Part shown: positions 10,401-18,199 of the stretch, piece by piece
Numbering within the stretch: the stretch's first letter is position 1
Layout of the letters: each line of letters starts with the position of its first letter
Assembly: GCF_009712605.1 (NCBI RefSeq)
Contig: NZ_WASO01000014.1
Location: 434,001-498,000 of the forward strand
DNA from: Paludibacter sp.
GTDB taxonomy: Bacteria > Bacteroidota > Bacteroidia > Bacteroidales > Paludibacteraceae
Direction: 5' to 3'
Length of the DNA stretch: 64,000 nucleotides
The notes under the pieces: generated by a model
The model's database searches: none
Told to the model about the DNA's origin: nothing
What the model saw: the letters and a program-made list of their open reading frames with translations, nothing else
Made by a program: the position numbers and the translations under genes

Positions 10401-10661
10401 TACCTTTTCAACAAAGAACGGGGTGATTGGCAAGAAATAGATTTTATCGGCCACACCTTCAGAAGTCTGAACGGTAGCAATATTCGGATTGATGAGCACC
10501 GTTTCAATTCCTTCTTCTTTCAGCGCTTTCAACGCCTGAGAGCCGGAATAATCGAATTCGCCGGCCTCTCCGATCTTCAAAGCTCCGGATCCGAGAATTA
10601 AAACCTTTTTAATTGACAATCGGGTATTGTCTGTGGACAAGAAGTCGTCTTTTATATTCAT
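7407..10661 (-). CDS. carB: Carbamoyl-phosphate synthase large subunit
   Basis: Makes carbamoyl phosphate from bicarbonate, ATP and ammonia supplied by CarA, for pyrimidine and arginine synthesis. The protein has 1084 residues, close to the 1073 of E. coli. It shows the classic two homologous synthetase halves. The first begins VLILGSGALKIGEAGEFDYSG (about 20-40), slightly different from the common GSGPIVIGQA; the second begins VVVLGSGAYRIGSSVEFDW (about 576-594). Both ATP-grasp cores are present and a C-terminal MGS-type allosteric domain covers about 950-1084. It lies 68 bp after carA on the same strand and is followed by a strong terminator. Confidence 0.97.
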   Translation of the reverse strand: MNIKDDFLSTDNTRLSIKKVLILGSGALKIGEAGEFDYSGSQALKALKEEGIETVLINPNIATVQTSEGVADKIYFLPITPFFVEKVIKKEQPDGLLLAFGGQTALNCGVKLFESGILEKYNLRVLGTPVQAIIDTEDRELFVKKLDQIDVKTIKSFAVENMADAKTAAKDLGYPIIVRAAYALGGLGSGFCNNEQELEALAEKAFNYSPQLLVEKSLKGWKEIEYEVVRDRYDNCITVCNMENFDPLGIHTGESIVVAPSQTLTNSEYHKLREIAIRIVRHIGIVGECNVQYAFDPDSEDYRVIEVNARLSRSSALASKATGYPLAFVAAKLALGYGLFELKNSVTKTTTAFFEPALDYVVCKIPRWDLAKFHGVSREIGSSMKSVGEVMAIGRTFEEALQKGLRMIQQGMHGFVANKTLSISDMNKALSEPTDRRIFYLSQALQSGYTIEKIHNLTKIDNWFLQKLQNIVDVAKDLKLTESFNDLSDDLLLRAKQMGFSDFQIARLMFDIHENKSHIGDEVRAERKRRGILPVVKQIDTLAAEYPAQTNYLYITYNGSANDVKYLGDHRSVVVLGSGAYRIGSSVEFDWCSVNALNTIRKQGLRSVMINYNPETVSTDYDMCDRLYFDELTYERVMDILELENPMGTIVSVGGQIPNNLAVRMSDSGVNILGTKAPSIDNAEDRHKFSSMLDDLKIDQPRWQELRSLSDITEFVKNVGFPVLVRPSYVLSGAAMNVCSNQEELEEFLELATEVSQEHPVVVSEFIENAKEIEIDAVANNGDIVIYAISEHVEFAGVHSGDATIQFPPQKIYVETVRRIKQIARQIAKSLNISGPFNIQFLAKDNDIKVIECNLRASRSFPFVSKVLKINFIDLATQVMLGLNPKKPEKSAFDLDYVGIKASQFSFTRLQKADPVLGVDMASTGEVGCIGHQFDDALLTAMLSVGYRIPEKNIMVSSGESKSKVAMLDACLLLSKNGYNIYATHGTQQFLQQNGVDAIDVNWPDEDGEHNVMQMIADKKFDLVINIPKNLTKRELSNGYKIRRGAIDFNIPLITNARLASAFIKAFCKITADDIDIRNWAEYK

Positions 10662-10729
10662 TGTTACTTTATTCGTTTTGACTTTTTGCTATAAAACACA
10701 TATTTTCAACAGTCTGAAATTAACTGCAC

Positions 10730-11803
10730 TTAGTCAATTAATTTGAGGAACTCATCAAATAAAAATTCAGTGTCGGTTGGCCCACTGGAAGCTTCCGGGT
10801 GGAACTGCGCAGAGAAATAAGGTTTCGTTTTATGGCGAATACCTTCATTGGTGCCATCATTCAAATTGATGAATAAAGGTTCCCAGTCGCTACCCAGTGT
10901 ATTATTGTCAACTGCATAACCGTGGTTTTGCGAAGTTACAAAACAACGGTTGGTACCAGCCATACGCACAGGTTGGTTATGACTGCGGTGGCCGTATTTC
11001 AGCTTATACGTTTTTGCACCACCTGCAATTGAAAGCAATTGGTTACCCATGCAAATACCAAAGATAGGTTTGTCTGTTGTCATTGCTTTGCGGATATTTT
11101 CCACTGTCACGTTACAATAAGCAGGATTGCCCGGACCATTTGAGATAAACAATCCGTCATATTCCAGGGTATTGAAATCATAATCCCATGGAACACGAAT
11201 CAGAGTAACGTCACGTTTCAGGAAACAGCGCAAAATATTGTGTTTTACACCACAGTCGACCAACACAATTTTTTTCTTGCCGTTGCCGTATGTAATTACC
11301 TCTTTACAGCTTACTTTTGCAACATGGTTTTCGCTGTCAGTGTCAACAAATTCCACATCTTCCTTGTCGGGGAAAATAAGTTTTCCTTTCATGGCACCAT
11401 ACTCGCGAATAATTTTAGTCAGTTCACGGGTGTCAACACCATAAATTGCTGGGATTTTGTTCTCTTTCAGCCAGTCGCTAAGGCTTTTTTGTGCGTTCCA
11501 GTGGCTGTATTGAAACGAATAATCGGAAATAATCAAGCCACTGACATGAATTATTTCCGATTCGTAAAATGTTGATAAGCCGTTTTCTGTAATGCCCTGC
11601 GGGACTCCGTAATTACCAACTAGCGGATAAGTGACAGTGAGAATCTGTCCCGAATACGAAGGATCGGTTAAGCTTTCAGGATAGCCAACCATTGCCGTAC
11701 TAAAGACGACTTCGCCGGCTCTTGGCTCTTCGTACCCGAAAGACTTACCGTAAAAAGTGGTGCCATTTTCGAGCACCAAATGCATCGGTTTGTTATGTTC
11801 CAT
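10730..11803 (-). CDS. carA: Carbamoyl-phosphate synthase small (glutaminase) subunit
   Basis: Hydrolyses glutamine and channels ammonia to CarB. The N-terminal CarA domain (LVLENGTTFYGKSFG, about 8-22) is followed by a class I glutamine amidotransferase domain with the nucleophile elbow GICMGNQLLS (Cys about 254) and a C-terminal His-Glu pair in QFHPEASSGP (about 334-343). I chose the ATG at 11803 (MEHNKPMH). A possible start 16 codons upstream would lie inside the promoter -7 box at 11849-11856 and adds residues not found in the family. It is the first gene of carA-carB and is divergent from pta. Confidence 0.96.
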   Translation of the reverse strand: MEHNKPMHLVLENGTTFYGKSFGYEEPRAGEVVFSTAMVGYPESLTDPSYSGQILTVTYPLVGNYGVPQGITENGLSTFYESEIIHVSGLIISDYSFQYSHWNAQKSLSDWLKENKIPAIYGVDTRELTKIIREYGAMKGKLIFPDKEDVEFVDTDSENHVAKVSCKEVITYGNGKKKIVLVDCGVKHNILRCFLKRDVTLIRVPWDYDFNTLEYDGLFISNGPGNPAYCNVTVENIRKAMTTDKPIFGICMGNQLLSIAGGAKTYKLKYGHRSHNQPVRMAGTNRCFVTSQNHGYAVDNNTLGSDWEPLFINLNDGTNEGIRHKTKPYFSAQFHPEASSGPTDTEFLFDEFLKLID

Positions 11804-11848
11804 TATTAAAGCGTAGAGATAGAATAAATATGGTATCTTTTCGACCTG

Positions 11849-11856
11849 CAAAGGTA
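11849..11856 (-). promoter_or_regulatory. -7 promoter box of carA-carB
   Basis: TACCTTTG on the minus strand matches TAnnTTTG. It would start transcription about 40 nt before the chosen carA ATG and excludes the longer reading of the gene. No good -33 motif is seen. Confidence 0.45.
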
Positions 11857-11922
11857 CAAAAAAACTACCTAACGATAAAGAAATACGAGGTAATTATAAT
11901 AAAAAATAAGGTTTTTGATATT

Positions 11923-11964
11923 TTGCAATGTCAATTTGATATTTTTGATACAAAATTGCAATGT
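11923..11964. promoter_or_regulatory. Paired direct repeat TTGCAATGT upstream of pta
   Basis: TTGCAATGT occurs twice (11923-11931 and 11956-11964), 33 bp apart start to start, about three helical turns. The second copy ends 4 bp before the pta -33 box. The spacing and position suit an activator or repressor site in the carA/pta divergent region; the factor is unknown. Confidence 0.35.
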
Positions 11965-11968
11965 GGAC

Positions 11969-11999
11969 TTTGCAACGCAAAAGATTAATTGTACTTTTG
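11969..11999 (+). promoter_or_regulatory. Promoter of pta
   Basis: Textbook Bacteroidetes promoter: TTTG (11969-11972), 19-nt spacer, TACTTTTG (11992-11999). Transcription should begin near 12006, about 50 nt before the pta start codon. Confidence 0.75.
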
Positions 12000-12058
12000 T
12001 ATCAATAAATTTTAGCAACATTTATACATATAAATATCTAATATTAAAATAAATAGTC

Positions 12059-13069
12059 ATGAAATTGTTGGAAGAAATCATGAAACGGGCTCAGGAAAAT
12101 GTTCAGCACATTGTGTTACCCGAAGGAACCGAGGAACGTACTCTACAGGCTGCAGATATAATCCTGGAGAAAAAAGCAGCCAATATCACCCTGATCGGTA
12201 ATCCGGATGAAATCCACAGTTTAACCGCTAAATTTCAATTAAAAAACATTGATAAAGCGACTATTCTCGATCCTGAAAACTATACACAATACGAAGAATA
12301 CACCAACCTTCTGTTTGAATTAAGAAAAGCCAAGGGTCTTACTATGGAACAAGCACAGAAGCTGGCAAAAGATCCTTTATATATAGGAACGCTGATGATT
12401 AAAAACGGCGATGCTGACGGTGAAGTTGCCGGCGCAAGAAACACCACCGGAAATGTGTTGCGTCCGGCTCTGCAAATTGTCAAAACAAAACCCGGCACAT
12501 CTGTTGTTTCCGGTGCATTACTTTTGTTTTCCAATAGCCCTTACGGTGAAAACGGATTGGTATTAATGGCCGACCTGGCTGTTACCCCAAACCCAACCGC
12601 ACAAGAACTTGCTGAAATTGCCGTGACTTCAGGGCAGACAGCCCGTACTATCGGAGGCTTTGAGCCAAGGATTGCGATGCTCAGCTTCTCAACAAAAGGT
12701 AGTGCCAAACATGAATTAGTAGACAAAGTGGTAGAAGCAACCCGCATTGCTCAGGAAATGGCACCCGATTTACAAATTGATGGCGAACTTCAGGCTGACG
12801 CAGCGTTGGTACCTTCTGTTGGCGAAAGTAAAGCTCCGGGAAGCGAAGTTGCCGGTCACGCCAATGTTCTTGTATTCCCCGATCTGCAGGCCGGTAATAT
12901 CGGCTACAAACTCGTTCAACGCCTCGGTAACGCAGAAGCTATCGGACCGGTTCTTCAGGGAATGGGAGCTCCTATTAACGATTTGTCGCGCGGTTGCTCT
13001 GTAAATGACATTGTACAAATGATCGCCATTACCGCAAATCAGGCCATCGGAGTAAAACAGGCAAAATAA
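12059..13069 (+). CDS. pta: Phosphate acetyltransferase
   Basis: Interconverts acetyl-CoA and acetyl phosphate, the step before acetate kinase in acetate formation. The 336 residues correspond to the short, single-domain Pta. Family blocks visible include IVLPEGTEERTLQAA (about 18-32), GEVAGARNTTGNVLRPALQ (about 121-139), the conserved ANVLVFPDLQAGNIGYKLVQRL (about 269-290) and the end block IAITANQA. The gene has its own strong promoter. It is separated by 130 bp from the dehydrogenase-like gene, which in turn is 17 bp before ackA. Confidence 0.97.
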   Translation: MKLLEEIMKRAQENVQHIVLPEGTEERTLQAADIILEKKAANITLIGNPDEIHSLTAKFQLKNIDKATILDPENYTQYEEYTNLLFELRKAKGLTMEQAQKLAKDPLYIGTLMIKNGDADGEVAGARNTTGNVLRPALQIVKTKPGTSVVSGALLLFSNSPYGENGLVLMADLAVTPNPTAQELAEIAVTSGQTARTIGGFEPRIAMLSFSTKGSAKHELVDKVVEATRIAQEMAPDLQIDGELQADAALVPSVGESKAPGSEVAGHANVLVFPDLQAGNIGYKLVQRLGNAEAIGPVLQGMGAPINDLSRGCSVNDIVQMIAITANQAIGVKQAK

Positions 13070-13199
13070 AGATTGATACAACATTGAAAAACTGTTTCAA
13101 AATTCCATTACGTTATCAACTATCTGTTAATAAAACCAATGGAGTTCAGAACAATATTTTCTTTGTACCTCGTAAATGAATAAATTGTAAATATATATT

Positions 13200-14156
13200 A
13201 TGTCACAATTACCTAACGAACCCATCGAAAATTACGGACTAAGCCACAAAGACCGCAAACGCACTCTGTTTTCCAGAATAGGCGTAGTTGGCTGTGGAAA
13301 AGATGGCAGTATTATAGCTACCATAGCTGCCAGCCGTGGTATGGAAGTTGTTTTTCTGGAACCAACAGAAGAAGGCATCAGCAATGCATATTCCAGAATT
13401 GAAAAGAAATTGGATGCCCGGGTAATGAATTGGGGACTGACAAACTCAGAAAAGAAGGCCATTCTTTCGCGTATCAGAGGAACCGTGAATTATTCTGATT
13501 TTGTAGGATGTGATTTCGTGATCGAAACTATTCGTTACGACGATCATACCGGTATCAGGAGCATTGACCGCCGTAAAGAAGTATTCAAAAAACTGGAAGG
13601 AGTTCTCAACTCTGAAGCGATTATTGCTTCTAACGTTTCTACTATTGTAGTTACCGAATTGTCTAACGAACTGGAACATCCGGAACGCTGCATAGGAGTA
13701 CATTTCCTTACCAACGTTCCTGACTCGCATGTCTTGGAAATCGTGAGAGGTTTATATACTTCAGAGAACACCTTTGAAAAAGTATGTCGTTTTGCCGAAC
13801 TGATCAATTACGATTTTATTTCAGTATCGGAATCAGTAGGGCTGGTTAGTCTCCGTATGTTTCTGATTATGCTCAACGAAGCATGTTCTATCGTTATGGA
13901 AGGAATCTCTACTGTTGCCGATGTTGACAAAGTACTTACCGTCGGTTTTGGTCACCGTCAGGGTGTTTTCCGTACTGCCGATCAATTGGGAATTGAAAAA
14001 ATTGTGCCGCTGATGGAAAATCTTTTCAACGAATACGGTAACATTAAATACAAGGCATCACCGCTTTTGCTTCGCCTGTATCGTGCTAAACATTATGGCA
14101 TTCGTAATGCAAAAGGTTTTTATCAGTATGATGAAAACGGAAAAATCATCCAATAA
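13200..14156 (+). CDS. 3-hydroxyacyl-CoA dehydrogenase-like protein with altered active site
   Basis: NAD-binding oxidoreductase of the 3-hydroxyacyl-CoA (3-hydroxybutyryl-CoA) dehydrogenase family, 318 residues, with no signal or membrane segment. An N-terminal Rossmann motif IGVVGCGKDG (27-36) keeps GxGxxG. Matching by spacing to human HADH (Ser137, His158, Glu170, Asn208; each +10 here) gives Ser147, His168 in GVHF, Glu180 in VLEIV, but Leu218 where Asn is expected (GLVSLRM instead of the usual GF-VNR). The C-terminal KGFYQYDENGK ending is typical. The gene sits between pta and ackA and is 17 bp from ackA. It may be a genuine dehydrogenase with another acyl-CoA substrate, or a CoA/NAD-sensing relative. 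Confidence 0.8.
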   Translation: MSQLPNEPIENYGLSHKDRKRTLFSRIGVVGCGKDGSIIATIAASRGMEVVFLEPTEEGISNAYSRIEKKLDARVMNWGLTNSEKKAILSRIRGTVNYSDFVGCDFVIETIRYDDHTGIRSIDRRKEVFKKLEGVLNSEAIIASNVSTIVVTELSNELEHPERCIGVHFLTNVPDSHVLEIVRGLYTSENTFEKVCRFAELINYDFISVSESVGLVSLRMFLIMLNEACSIVMEGISTVADVDKVLTVGFGHRQGVFRTADQLGIEKIVPLMENLFNEYGNIKYKASPLLLRLYRAKHYGIRNAKGFYQYDENGKIIQ

Positions 14157-14173
14157 TCATTAAAATCAAAGAC

Positions 14174-15373
14174 ATGAAGATTTTAGTACTGAATTGCGGA
14201 AGTTCTTCCGTTAAATATAAACTGTTCGACATGGAATCCAAAACCATTCTCGGACAAGGTGGCGTTGAAAAACTGGGAATGCAGGGATCTTTCCTGAAAC
14301 ATACTCGTCCTGATGGACAGAAAGTTACACTTGAAGGTGAAATCCTGACTCACTCAATAGCCGTAGAATACATTCTGGGCGTTTTGTTGAGCGAAAAACA
14401 TGGAGCTATCAAATCTCTTGATGAAATCGATGCCGTTGGACACCGCTTGGTGCATGGTGGCGAAACATTTAACAAAAGCGTACTCATCAATGACGAAGTA
14501 ATTTCAAAAATTGAAGAATGCATAGAGATTGCCCCACTCCACAACCCGCCCAATTTGGCCGGTATTAATGCTATTCGCGAGTTATTGCCCAATGTCCCTC
14601 AGGTAGGCGTTTTCGACACGGCATTCCACCAGACAATGCCTTCGTATGCATACATGTACGGTATTCCCTACTCGCTCTACAAAAAATATGGAATCCGTCG
14701 TTACGGCTTTCATGGCACAAGTCACCGCTATGTTTCAAAGCGTGCCTGCGAACTTCTTGGTCTCGACGTAAACAATTCAAAGTTGATTACGTGCCATATT
14801 GGTAATGGCGGTTCAATTACTGCCATCAAAAATGGCGAATCGGTAGATACATCAATGGGCTTTACTCCGGTAGAAGGTCTGCTTATGGGAACCCGTTGCG
14901 GAGATATAGATCTTGGAGTGGTTACTTTCCTGATGGATAAAGAAATGCTGGGCACTGATTCGGCATCTACCCTGTTCAACAAACACAGCGGATTACTGGG
15001 TATCTCCGGAGTATCTTCGGATATGCGGGATGTGAATAAAGCCGTTAAGGATGGTAATGACCATGCCAAACTGGCACTGGACATGTACCATTATCGTATC
15101 AAGAAATATATCGGAGCTTACATGGCTGCTTTAGGCGGAGCTGATGCTATAGTATTTACAGGTGGTGTAGGCGAAAATGGAGACAACTCCAGACTTCAGT
15201 CATGCGCCGGCCTCGAATTTCTGGGCATCAAAATTGATCCGGAAGTGAATGCTACCGTTCATGGCGAAGAACACATTATCAGCACACCTGATTCTGCTGT
15301 AAAAGTAATTGTAGTTCCCACCGATGAAGAATTTATGATCGCTTCAGACACAATGGAAATTGCGGGAAAATAA
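14174..15373 (+). CDS. ackA: Acetate kinase
   Basis: Transfers phosphate from acetyl phosphate to ADP, giving acetate and ATP. The 399-residue protein shows the family blocks in order: MKILVLNCGSSSVKYKLF at the N-terminus, RYGFHGTSHRYVS (about 176-188), CHIGNGGSITAIKNG (about 208-222), GLLMGTRCGDIDLGV (about 235-249) and FTGGVGENG (about 328-336). It is the last gene of the pta cluster and is followed at once by an inverted repeat with a T-run. Confidence 0.98.
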   Translation: MKILVLNCGSSSVKYKLFDMESKTILGQGGVEKLGMQGSFLKHTRPDGQKVTLEGEILTHSIAVEYILGVLLSEKHGAIKSLDEIDAVGHRLVHGGETFNKSVLINDEVISKIEECIEIAPLHNPPNLAGINAIRELLPNVPQVGVFDTAFHQTMPSYAYMYGIPYSLYKKYGIRRYGFHGTSHRYVSKRACELLGLDVNNSKLITCHIGNGGSITAIKNGESVDTSMGFTPVEGLLMGTRCGDIDLGVVTFLMDKEMLGTDSASTLFNKHSGLLGISGVSSDMRDVNKAVKDGNDHAKLALDMYHYRIKKYIGAYMAALGGADAIVFTGGVGENGDNSRLQSCAGLEFLGIKIDPEVNATVHGEEHIISTPDSAVKVIVVPTDEEFMIASDTMEIAGK

Positions 15374-15401
15374 GGTCTAAAGCCATCTCTGATTAACAGA
15401 C

Positions 15402-15441
15402 AAAACGGTACAAACTGAAGGATTTCAATTTGTACCGTTTT
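15402..15441 (+). terminator. Terminator after ackA
   Basis: Arms AAAACGGTACAAA (15402-15414) and TTTGTACCGTTTT (15429-15441), extended by partial pairing of the inner bases and followed by TTATT. The arm sequence is a variant of the larger palindromes at 5033 and 7346 (ACGGTGCAAA). Confidence 0.8.
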
Positions 15442-15476
15442 TTATTTCTATCACACCAGACTCTGCGTTTTTATTG

Positions 15477-15484
15477 TATTTTTG
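15477..15484 (+). promoter_or_regulatory. -7 promoter box of the aldo/keto reductase gene
   Basis: TATTTTTG matches TAnnTTTG and lies 29 bp before the ATG at 15513. It overlaps a possible upstream TTG start at 15474, which is therefore rejected. Confidence 0.45.
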
Positions 15485-15512
15485 TGCATATACAAACAAA
15501 TCACTCCTATCA

Positions 15513-16511
15513 ATGGAAACACAACCCTCACCTACCCGCTACGAAAATAAAGTTCCTTATGTACAGTGCGGAAAAAGCGGCCTCGTTCTACCCCGGATAT
15601 CATTAGGTTTATGGCATAACTTCGGTGATGTCGACGATTTTAGCGAAGCAACTAAAATGATCCAGTTTGCATTCGACAATGGCATAACTCACTTTGATCT
15701 TGCCAATAACTATGGGCCTCCCGAAGGAAGTGCTGAAGAAAACTTCGGAAAGATTCTTCATCATTATTTACCCGGATACCGCGATGAGATGATTATATCC
15801 ACTAAAGCAGGACACAGAATGTGGCCCGGCCCGTACGGCGACGGAGGATCCCGAAAATATCTTATCGCCAGCCTAAACCAAAGTCTAAAAAGGATGAAGC
15901 TGGATTATGTGGATATTTTCTATTCGCATCGGTATGATCCGAATACTCCTTTGGAAGAGACTATGAATGCGTTATCTGACATAGTAAAACAGGGCAAAGC
16001 ATTGTATGTCGGGATATCGAAATATCCTGTGGATAAAACAATTGAGGCCTACTCCTTACTGAAAGCAAATGGAACTCCATGCCTGATCCATCAGGACCGG
16101 TACAGCATGTTATCACGAGACATAGAAGAAGGAATTCTACAAGCAGCAGATGATCATGGCGTAGGATTTATCGGTTTTTCGCCTCTGTACCAGGGAGTAT
16201 TATCCGACAAATATCTTCACGGCATACCCGAAAATTCACGAGCTGCAAAGTCAACAGGTTTTTTACAACGAAGTCAGATATCGCCCGAAATTCTGGATAA
16301 AGTTACTGCTCTTAATTCCATTGCCATCCAGAGAGGCCAGACGTTGGCACAAATGGCGTTAATTTGGTGCTTACGACACCCGACAGTTACCTCTGTTATT
16401 GTCGGCACCAGTTCTTTGAAACAATTACAGGATAACATTGACGCATTGCACTACCCGCGCCTGTCTGAAGAAGAAATCGCTCAGATAGACACGATACTTC
16501 AACAAAAATAA
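15513..16511 (+). CDS. Aldo/keto reductase, YghZ/Gpr-like
   Basis: NADPH-dependent aldo/keto reductase of the YghZ group, whose E. coli member reduces L-glyceraldehyde 3-phosphate and detoxifies aldehydes. The barrel begins LPRISLGLWHNFGD. The segment FDLANNYGPPEGSAEENFG contains the catalytic Asp-Tyr region. The subgroup signature TKAGHRMWPGPYGDGGSRKY contains the active-site Lys, and a C-terminal VIVGTSSLKQLQDN block binds cofactor phosphate. The ATG at 15513 gives 332 residues, a normal length; the upstream TTG overlaps the promoter box. It is transcribed alone after the ackA terminator. The natural substrate is inferred only from the family. Confidence 0.9.
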   Translation: METQPSPTRYENKVPYVQCGKSGLVLPRISLGLWHNFGDVDDFSEATKMIQFAFDNGITHFDLANNYGPPEGSAEENFGKILHHYLPGYRDEMIISTKAGHRMWPGPYGDGGSRKYLIASLNQSLKRMKLDYVDIFYSHRYDPNTPLEETMNALSDIVKQGKALYVGISKYPVDKTIEAYSLLKANGTPCLIHQDRYSMLSRDIEEGILQAADDHGVGFIGFSPLYQGVLSDKYLHGIPENSRAAKSTGFLQRSQISPEILDKVTALNSIAIQRGQTLAQMALIWCLRHPTVTSVIVGTSSLKQLQDNIDALHYPRLSEEEIAQIDTILQQK

Positions 16512-16559
16512 GACCTTCTTTCTCTTGGGTTGAAGAATCAAACATAAAGCAATCGGAGC

Positions 16560-16585
16560 TTAATGACTAATTTGAAAGTCATTAA
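16560..16585. repeat. Hairpin downstream of the aldo/keto reductase gene
   Basis: Perfect 9-bp arms TTAATGACT (16560-16568) and AGTCATTAA (16577-16585). There is no T-run after it, so it is only a possible terminator. Confidence 0.4.
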
Positions 16586-16590
16586 ACCTT

Positions 16591-16677
16591 ACAAGAACGT
16601 AAATTCACATAAAAGTAGCATCAAAGCTTCAATATAAGAAAAAATGCTATCTTTACAGCGAGCATTTACGTTCTTGT
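16591..16677. repeat. Nested inverted repeat upstream of phoH
   Basis: Outer arms ACAAGAACGTAAAT (16591-16604) and ATTTACGTTCTTGT (16664-16677) are perfect 14-mers. Inside them lie TAGCAT (16616-16621) and ATGCTA (16644-16649). The whole 87-bp element could fold as a long hairpin in RNA or as a cruciform. It contains the likely phoH -7 box. It does not resemble a terminator, because no U-tract follows. Confidence 0.55.
16648..16655 (+). promoter_or_regulatory. Possible -7 box of phoH
   Basis: TATCTTTA differs from TAnnTTTG only in the last base and lies about 90 bp before the start codon, inside the nested inverted repeat. No convincing -33 motif. Confidence 0.3.
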
Positions 16678-16748
16678 TGTATTCAGAATACTATTTTTTC
16701 AAATCAGTCCTGATACAGCTACTCTAATTTCTTCTAAATTTTACTACT

Positions 16749-18065
16749 ATGGCTATCAAGAAGTTTATCCTCGACACCAATGTCATTCTACATGACTATA
16801 AATGCATCTACAATTTTCAGGAAAATGATATTTACATTCCGATAACTGTTCTCGAAGAGCTTGACAAGTTTAAAAAGGGAAATGATGACATTAATTTTAA
16901 TGCCCGAGAGTTCTCCCGGGATCTTGATCTGCTGGCTGATAATTCGATTTTCACCAAAGGAGTAAGCCTTGGAGACAGCTTGGGTAAATTGTATATCGTA
17001 ACTTCATACGATTATCCGGAAGCGTTGCAACAAACTTTCTCTGAAAAAACGCCCGATCACCGCATTCTGGCGGTAGCCTATCAACTACAGAAAAAATATA
17101 AGAATACAATCTTCATTTCGAAAGACATCAACCTTCGACTAAAAGCTAAATCACTGGGAATTGTTGCTGAAGATTACATCTCAGACAAGGTTACCAGCGC
17201 AGATATTTTCGATAAAAAACATGCTACATTCTCTCATATAGAAGCACACCTGGTGGATGATCTCTATAAATCAAAAGAGGGTATTCCGGTGGAAAAGTTC
17301 AGTTTTAGTTCCGACATTGAGCCAAACGAGTGCTTCATCATTAAAAGCAGTAAATCAGGCGTTTTGGCTCGATATAACTCTTTCTCTCAGAAAGTTGAAC
17401 GGGTTGAAAAGAACAAGGTATTTGGGATTGAACCCCGTAATGCAGAGCAAGCCTTTGCATTTAACGTGATGCTGGATAATAATATTAAACTGGTTGCTCT
17501 TACGGGAAAATCAGGAACCGGAAAAACACTATTGGCACTTGCGGCTGCTTTGGAACAACAGGAAAATTTTCAGCAAGTATTACTTGCACGCCCTATCGTT
17601 GCTCTTGGAAATAAAGATTTAGGCTACCTTCCCGGCGATGATAAGCGCAAAGTATCTCCTTACATGCAACCTTTATTCGACAACCTGAATGTTATTAAGC
17701 ATCAGTTTAATTATCAGGGAAAAGAAGTCTACAAAATAGAAGAAATGCAGCGCGAACAGAAACTGGTTATAGAAGCACTGGCGTATATTCGCGGACGAAG
17801 TCTGAGCAATACATTTTTTATTGTGGATGAGGCTCAGAACCTTACACCGCACGAAATCAAGACTATCATTACACGAGCCGGAGAAGAAACCAAAATTATT
17901 TTTACCGGCGATATTCAACAAATAGACCAGCCTTATCTTGACATGCACTCGAACGGACTGGTTTACATGATTGACCGTATGCGTGGGCAAGAGCTCTTTG
18001 CTCATATCAATCTTACAAAAGGAGAACGAAGTCCTCTTTCGGAATTAGCGAGCAACCTATTATAA
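16749..18065 (+). CDS. PIN-PhoH fusion ATPase
   Basis: Cytoplasmic two-domain protein of the PhoH2 type: an N-terminal PIN ribonuclease-like domain and a C-terminal PhoH ATPase with helicase-like fold. The PIN part starts KKFILDTNVILHD (acidic Asp9, and later EELDKF and DHRILA acidic positions). The ATPase part has Walker A TGKSGTGKT (252-260), the block LARPIVALGNKDLGYLPGD and Walker B FIVDEAQN (357-364). The length, 438 residues, is normal for the fusion. The family is linked to RNA turnover, though the cellular role in Bacteroidota is not settled. It is preceded by a nested inverted repeat. cydA follows on the same strand after about 130 bp with its own promoter. Confidence 0.92.
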   Translation: MAIKKFILDTNVILHDYKCIYNFQENDIYIPITVLEELDKFKKGNDDINFNAREFSRDLDLLADNSIFTKGVSLGDSLGKLYIVTSYDYPEALQQTFSEKTPDHRILAVAYQLQKKYKNTIFISKDINLRLKAKSLGIVAEDYISDKVTSADIFDKKHATFSHIEAHLVDDLYKSKEGIPVEKFSFSSDIEPNECFIIKSSKSGVLARYNSFSQKVERVEKNKVFGIEPRNAEQAFAFNVMLDNNIKLVALTGKSGTGKTLLALAAALEQQENFQQVLLARPIVALGNKDLGYLPGDDKRKVSPYMQPLFDNLNVIKHQFNYQGKEVYKIEEMQREQKLVIEALAYIRGRSLSNTFFIVDEAQNLTPHEIKTIITRAGEETKIIFTGDIQQIDQPYLDMHSNGLVYMIDRMRGQELFAHINLTKGERSPLSELASNLL

Positions 18066-18078
18066 TATCACCAAAAAC

Positions 18079-18109
18079 TTGGAATTGATTATTTCAATAG
18101 CTATATTTG
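18079..18109 (+). promoter_or_regulatory. Promoter of cydAB
   Basis: TTG (18079-18081), 20-nt spacer, TATATTTG (18102-18109). Transcription would start near 18116, leaving a leader of about 84 nt before the cydA ATG. Confidence 0.5.
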
Positions 18110-18199
18110 CCGCTCAATTTTATTTAAAATAAATACAATTTCACAAACATAACTCTCTAAATTCTGGTGTAGTCGCCTAACAATCAATTTTATTTGCGC

